Source of the DNA: Oscillospiraceae bacterium
GTDB lineage: Bacteria > Bacillota > Clostridia > Oscillospirales > Ruminococcaceae
Length of the DNA stretch: 7,507 nucleotides
Assembly: GCA_017424665.1 (NCBI GenBank)
Contig: JAFOYK010000120.1
Location: forward strand, 1-7,507
Direction: 5' to 3'
Shown here: one piece after another, positions 4,222 to 7,507 of the stretch
Layout: the number at the start of each line of letters is the position of its first letter
How positions within the stretch are numbered: position 1 is the stretch's first letter
The notes under the pieces: generated by a model
The model's input: the letters and a program-made list of their open reading frames with translations, nothing else
Told to the model about the DNA's origin: nothing
The model's database searches: none
Translations under genes and position numbers: made by a program

Positions 4222-5802
4222 ATGAAAAAAGCTCTTGCTCTTTTGCTTGCGGTTATGATGACCGCGACCATGGGCGTGACTTCTTTTGCTGACATTCCTG
4301 TTTTTGACCTCACCGAAGTTATCGGAAGTGCCTCAGGCACATATATCAAAATCTCCGATTCCGACATTTGGACCGCACCGCCTTCCAGCACCGGAAATTC
4401 CGCAACCTATTACACCAACGGCGTTGGCGGCACTGTTTATTTCGCAATGATTTTTAAACCCAACACTTATAAAAACGTTAAAGTTGAATCCACCGGAATT
4501 GTTTCCGCAGAAGTTCTCGAATATGACCCGGCTGTTTATTCCGCAAACGATGAGGTTTGGGAATCCATCAGCGAAAACATCAACTTCAGCATCAACGATT
4601 CCAAAAGCGGTTCCGTGATCGGTTATGACAAAATCACCACCGTTGTAAACAAAGGTACTTACGACGAAGCAACCGGTCTTTTCACCGTTACCGAAGAAGG
4701 CAAACCCACCGTTTCCTATGCGATCGGCGGTTCTTCCGAAGCAAAAACCGAACTTAACGGTGACAAAACCGAACAGACTGTTGTAACTGTTGAAACCATT
4801 GATTTCAGCACCGATTATATCGAAGTAAGAGCTGCAGCAAAAGCTCTTAACGACGCAGGCAAAACCACCCGTTATGAAGCAACCTGCAACCAGGACGTTT
4901 ATATCGTTAAAGTAAAAGTTGCAGATAACTTTGGCGTTAACTATTCCAAAGGCACCTTCCAGGCAAAAGCAACCGGCGCAACCGACGGCAAAGCTTACGC
5001 CGGTATCAAAAACGACGTTATTGCCGACGTTGCGATAGCTTCCAAAGACACCGTTGAATATTATTCCGAACATTATAAAAACAACGGAAAAGGAATGCTT
5101 TTCCCCATCAACGAAATTACCGAGAAATCCGATTTCGGTTATTGGGATTTTTATGAGGACAGAATGTCTTCCCCCAAAGCATTCGTAATTTCCACCACCG
5201 CTTTCCGCGCAATTACCGGCGAGGGTCTTACTCTTGTTAACAACAGCGAAAACCCCAGCGTTATTGTTGAAATCGACGAGGTTTCCGAAAAACAGGGCGG
5301 CGTTAACTTCCTTAACGACAGCGGCGCAAAATATAAAAAAGTTGACGGAAAACAGGTTTTCGATAATTACTATCTCGATTTCTACGGTTCCCAGCCTATT
5401 GCAAGCGAATTCACAATCACCTGGAAACCCGGCTGTACCTATGGCGAACTTCTTCATAAATTCGGCATGAACACCGATGAAAGCGAAAAACTTGGTTTCC
5501 ATCTTAACATCGACGGAAAAGACACCAAGCTTGAAATTGACTTCAGCAAAGTAAACCTTTACGATGAAGTTGAAATCGAAATCGAGCGCGAAGCAGGTTC
5601 CACCCTTGGCCGCTACATTCTTTCTGCAAAGAAAGTAACTGTTGGCGGTAACAACGGTTCCGGCTCTAACGGCAACAACGGCGGTTCTTCCACCGAAAAG
5701 AACCCCAACACCGGTGCGGAAGATATTGTCGGAGTTGTTTCCGCAATGGCGGTTGTTTCTGCGGCTGCAGCGGCTGCTCTTGTTCTCAGAAAAAGAAAAT
5801 AA
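4222..5802 (+). CDS. Secreted surface protein with C-terminal NPNTG-type anchoring signal
   Basis: 526 residues. Residues 1-24 form a signal peptide: MKK, a hydrophobic ALALLLAV core, and a likely cut after SFA. The ectodomain (about 25-470) is rich in Thr, Ser, Asn, Asp and Lys, is probably mainly beta, and has only two cysteines (C222, C405) that could form a disulfide. No family domain or catalytic motif is recognised. A Gly/Asn/Ser linker (about 474-491) leads to NPNTG (494-498), a hydrophobic helix (about 502-522) and a RKRK tail, the tripartite layout of sortase substrates. NPNTG differs from LPxTG and would need a sortase of matching specificity; otherwise the tail is a simple membrane anchor. 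ATG 4222 follows GGAGG (4208-4212) by 9 bases. Its codon use is distinct: 8 of 12 Pro codons are CCC, and Gly GGC and Thr ACC are frequent, suggesting high expression or separate history. Monocistronic; surface location confident, role unknown. Confidence 0.88.
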   Translation: MKKALALLLAVMMTATMGVTSFADIPVFDLTEVIGSASGTYIKISDSDIWTAPPSSTGNSATYYTNGVGGTVYFAMIFKPNTYKNVKVESTGIVSAEVLEYDPAVYSANDEVWESISENINFSINDSKSGSVIGYDKITTVVNKGTYDEATGLFTVTEEGKPTVSYAIGGSSEAKTELNGDKTEQTVVTVETIDFSTDYIEVRAAAKALNDAGKTTRYEATCNQDVYIVKVKVADNFGVNYSKGTFQAKATGATDGKAYAGIKNDVIADVAIASKDTVEYYSEHYKNNGKGMLFPINEITEKSDFGYWDFYEDRMSSPKAFVISTTAFRAITGEGLTLVNNSENPSVIVEIDEVSEKQGGVNFLNDSGAKYKKVDGKQVFDNYYLDFYGSQPIASEFTITWKPGCTYGELLHKFGMNTDESEKLGFHLNIDGKDTKLEIDFSKVNLYDEVEIEIEREAGSTLGRYILSAKKVTVGGNNGSGSNGNNGGSSTEKNPNTGAEDIVGVVSAMAVVSAAAAAALVLRKRK

Positions 5803-5836
5803 TTTTCTGAATAAATAATAAAAACCTAATCCTTTT

Positions 5837-5878
5837 AAAAAATCCCTTTCGTAACTCTCCGCGAAAGGGATTTTTTTT
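5837..5878 (+). terminator. Terminator of the surface-protein gene
   Basis: A perfect 15-bp stem (arms 5837-5851 and 5862-5876, core ATCCCTTTCG/CGAAAGGGAT) with a 10-base loop runs into eight T, 35 bases after the stop codon. Confidence 0.93.
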
Positions 5879-5889
5879 GCTGAAAATAA

Positions 5890-5915
5890 AAAAACCGCAT
5901 AATTTAGCGGTTTTT
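5890..5915. terminator. Second hairpin, tandem terminator
   Basis: AAAAACCGC (5890-5898) pairs with GCGGTTTTT (5907-5915) around an 8-base loop. The T run is only five long and an A run precedes the stem, so it could act weakly on either strand. It directly abuts the promoter at 5917. Confidence 0.65.
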
Positions 5916-5916
5916 G

Positions 5917-5945
5917 TTGACAAAACAGTTTTGAGGTGTTAAAAT
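5917..5945 (+). promoter_or_regulatory. Near-consensus sigma-A promoter of the ATPase gene
   Basis: TTGACA (5917-5922, perfect) and TAAAAT (5940-5945, 5 of 6) are 17 bases apart, the best promoter in the window. The start point would be near 5952, giving a leader of about 57 bases. CAAAAC-A-GTTTTG (5921-5933) is a dyad inside the spacer, well placed for an operator. Confidence 0.8.
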
Positions 5946-5960
5946 GTAGGCCCATATAAT
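5931..5960 (+). promoter_or_regulatory. Possible second, overlapping promoter of the ATPase gene
   Basis: TTGAGG (5931-5936, 4 of 6) and TATAAT (5955-5960, perfect) lie 18 bases apart, interlocked with the stronger promoter just upstream. The surrounding leader is very A+T-rich, so a chance TATAAT is possible. Confidence 0.4.
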
Positions 5961-6008
5961 TATTATAACTTAAAATATATAATCATATTAAATAGGAGGG
6001 ACGTAACC

Positions 6009-7385
6009 GTGGTCATCGGAAGAGAAGGCAAAATTGATTCCATGGAAAAAAACTGGGATTCTGCCGGGGCAAAATTCGTTGTTGTTTACGGAAGCCATAA
6101 AAGCGGAAAAACCGCCGTTCTTTCTGAATTTGCAAAAGAAAAGCGCGGGGTTTTCTTTTCTGCCGAACGTTTGAATTCTTTTATGAATCTTCGCCTTTTT
6201 GAAAAGGCGGTTTCCGAATTTTCCGGGGAAGAGGAAGATTTCCCAACCTGGAAAGTTGCTTTCAAAAGAATCGGGGAATTTGCCAAAGACGAAAGATTCC
6301 TTCTTGCAATAGATGATTTTACGGATCTTGTTTTCGAGGACAGAACCATCCTTAAAGATTTCAGAAACGCTTTCGAAAATGAATGGAGAAACAGCAACAT
6401 CTTTGTTGTTGCCGGTTGCGGAAGGGTCTTTTTCACCGAAACTGAAATCGTTGCGGAAAATTCTGCCGCTTCAATGCGCCGCCCTGTAATTTATAAACTT
6501 GAGGAACTTGATTATCTTGATTCCGCAAAAATTTTGCCGAAAGAAATTTCCGCGAAAGATAAGATGAGATATTATTGCTGCCTTGGCGGCGTTCCGGAAT
6601 ATCTTAAACTTGTTGACGGCGGAAAAACTTTTGAGGAAAATATCAGAAAGATATTCCTTGGAAAAGATTCGCCGCTTTTCGGTGAACCGCCGATGCTTTT
6701 CCTTGATGAGCTTCGCGAGCCGGAATTTTATAATTCCATTCTTTTTGCTCTTGCAAAAGGAAGCCAGCGCATCAACGAAATTGTTATGGAAACCGGCGAA
6801 AGTTCGACAAAAGTAAATAAATATCTGCTCACACTTCTCCAGATGCAGATAGTCAACAGAGATATTCCTTTCGGCGAAGAAAACAAAGCCAGCAGAAAAG
6901 GCATTTACAGCATAAGTTCCAAAGCCCTTGCGTTCTGGTTCCGTTTCGTTCTTCCGAATAAAACCGCAATTGCGACCGGAAAAACGGTGCTCGAAAATCT
7001 TACTGAAGAAATCGACGGGTATATTGAAGGAAAACTTTACGAGCAGATCTGCATGCAGTATATGCTTCGCAAGAATAAACAGGGAATGCTTCCTTTCCTC
7101 AGCCCGGTAATTTCCGGTTACTGGAATTCCCTTAAAGAATATTCCGACGCAAAAATCGTTGCCGCAAACCAGCGCAACCGCCAGATTCTGTTTGCGGAAT
7201 ATCGCAGAAGTTTTTCCGAACCGGGCGAACAGCTTCTTGCCCGTCTCCGTAAAAACGACAAGCTTTTTACCGAATATTGGGAAAGATTTGATATGCTTTT
7301 CTCAATTGAGCCATTCCCGAGAGAAATCCGCAACCTTGAAAATATGAAATTCAAACTTGTGGATATCGAAGCACTTTATAAATGA
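6009..7385 (+). CDS. AAA-type ATPase of the DUF234/archaeal-ATPase-like family
   Basis: 458 residues. Order: a GREGKI start (4-9); Walker A GSHKSGKT (28-35); Walker B LLAIDDF (98-104), with Asp where many relatives have Glu; a CLGGVPEYL segment typical of this family (about 192-200); a winged-helix-like region (about 251-290); WFRFVLPN (about 310-317); and a C-terminal domain like DUF234, whose fold resembles restriction-type nucleases. The equivalents of the usual E-I-D and E-C-K residues read D380-A-K382 and E397-Y-R399, so nuclease activity is doubtful. Such proteins are widespread in archaea and clostridia; their function is largely unproven. GTG 6009 is chosen because GGAGGG (5995-6000) lies 8 bases upstream. 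It has its own promoter, and a membrane-protein gene follows 26 bases later, possibly co-transcribed since no terminator intervenes. Family confident, role unknown. Confidence 0.85.
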   Translation: MVIGREGKIDSMEKNWDSAGAKFVVVYGSHKSGKTAVLSEFAKEKRGVFFSAERLNSFMNLRLFEKAVSEFSGEEEDFPTWKVAFKRIGEFAKDERFLLAIDDFTDLVFEDRTILKDFRNAFENEWRNSNIFVVAGCGRVFFTETEIVAENSAASMRRPVIYKLEELDYLDSAKILPKEISAKDKMRYYCCLGGVPEYLKLVDGGKTFEENIRKIFLGKDSPLFGEPPMLFLDELREPEFYNSILFALAKGSQRINEIVMETGESSTKVNKYLLTLLQMQIVNRDIPFGEENKASRKGIYSISSKALAFWFRFVLPNKTAIATGKTVLENLTEEIDGYIEGKLYEQICMQYMLRKNKQGMLPFLSPVISGYWNSLKEYSDAKIVAANQRNRQILFAEYRRSFSEPGEQLLARLRKNDKLFTEYWERFDMLFSIEPFPREIRNLENMKFKLVDIEALYK

Positions 7386-7411
7386 TATTATAATATTTAA
7401 AAGGAGAAAAA

Positions 7412-7507
7412 ATGGATTTTATAATTGAACTTATAGGTTATCTTGGCTCAATTCTTGTTCTTGTTTCGATGCTGATGTCTTCTGTAGTCAAACTCAGAAT
7501 TATCAAC
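7412..7507 (+). CDS. YgjV-type inner-membrane protein, 5' part (runs off the window)
   Basis: 32 codons are visible and remain open at the window edge. The start MDFIIELIGYLGSILVLVSM, followed by SVVKLRIIN, has the signature of the YgjV (Imp-YgjV) family of small multi-helix membrane proteins: a GYxGS turn, a first transmembrane helix, then a conserved V-K-L-R-x-x-N segment. The family's function is not established. ATG 7412 follows AAAGGAG (7400-7406) by 5 bases. It starts 26 bases after the ATPase stop with no terminator between, so it may share the ATPase transcript, although a TATAAT at 7389-7394 sits just upstream. Only the N-terminus can be judged. Confidence 0.75.
   Translation, partial: MDFIIELIGYLGSILVLVSMLMSSVVKLRIIN

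Noticed and set aside
4333..5955. A 540-residue open frame on the minus strand opposite the surface-protein gene
   Set aside because: The sense strand has a signal peptide, ribosome binding site, anchoring signal and terminator. The antisense frame is rich in Phe, Cys, Gly and Val, lacks domains and runs through the terminators. It stays open because the sense codon bias avoids TTA, CTA and TCA in that register.
7366..7394. Promoter for the YgjV-type gene (TCGAAG-17-TATAAT)
   Set aside because: The -35 is weak, the -10 sits in a 12-bp A+T palindrome (7385-7396), and the start point would leave almost no leader before the ribosome binding site. Co-transcription with the ATPase gene is as likely.
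6009..7507. Defence island built around the ATPase
   Set aside because: Neighbours are a surface protein and a YgjV-type membrane protein. There is no companion nuclease, protease or reverse transcriptase, and no mobile-element ends, in the window.

Overview
The window looks like chromosome from a Gram-positive, endospore-lineage member of the Clostridia (Bacillota), possibly an Oscillospiraceae-type gut bacterium. The signs are strong GGAGG-type ribosome binding sites on every gene, compact hairpin-plus-T-run terminators, moderately A+T-rich DNA, a SPOCS/LysM spore-coat-type gene, and a wall-anchored surface protein with an xPxTG-type C-terminus. The genus assignment is inference. No RNA gene, insertion sequence or CRISPR array was found.

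Left part (1-1760). A terminator from an upstream gene (5-34) is followed by a gene for an apparent fusion of a HicB-like N-terminal domain with a DinB-fold C-terminal domain carrying a complete His triad (67-783). A bidirectional terminator separates it from a convergent three-gene operon on the minus strand (1739 down to 819). These three small proteins are of unknown function. Their genes are tightly coupled: two ribosome binding sites lie inside the glycine-rich 3' ends of the preceding genes, and the last gene appears to start at CTG in a CTGA overlap.

Centre (1741-3966). A short divergent intergenic region with palindromes, repeated ATTCCGCC-like motifs and a TATAAT promoter leads to a YfcE-family metallophosphoesterase (1864-2340) and its terminator. 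Next is a SPOCS (DUF3794)/LysM protein gene related to the spore morphogenesis protein SipL. As written it is split by a -1 frame change exactly at a T_TTT_TTG heptamer (3501-3507). The LysM domain therefore lies in a different frame (about 3507-3932) from the start codon (2434). This is the most interesting feature of the window: a sequencing or assembly indel, a true inactivation, or recoding.

Right part (3967-7507). A roughly 255-base intergenic region with several inverted repeats and a strong leader hairpin precedes a secreted surface protein (4222-5802) with a signal peptide, a Gly/Asn/Ser linker, an NPNTG motif, a membrane helix and an RKRK tail. Its codon use differs from its neighbours in the way expected of a highly expressed gene. 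Two terminators follow. A near-consensus promoter (TTGACA-17-TAAAAT) with overlapping dyads drives an AAA-type ATPase of the DUF234/archaeal-ATPase-like family (6009-7385). The window ends in the first 32 codons of a YgjV-type membrane protein gene (7412 onward).

Apart from the minus-strand trio, the genes appear to be separate transcription units. I see no defence system or mobile element. The least-described parts are the trio, the split SPOCS/LysM gene and the surface protein.
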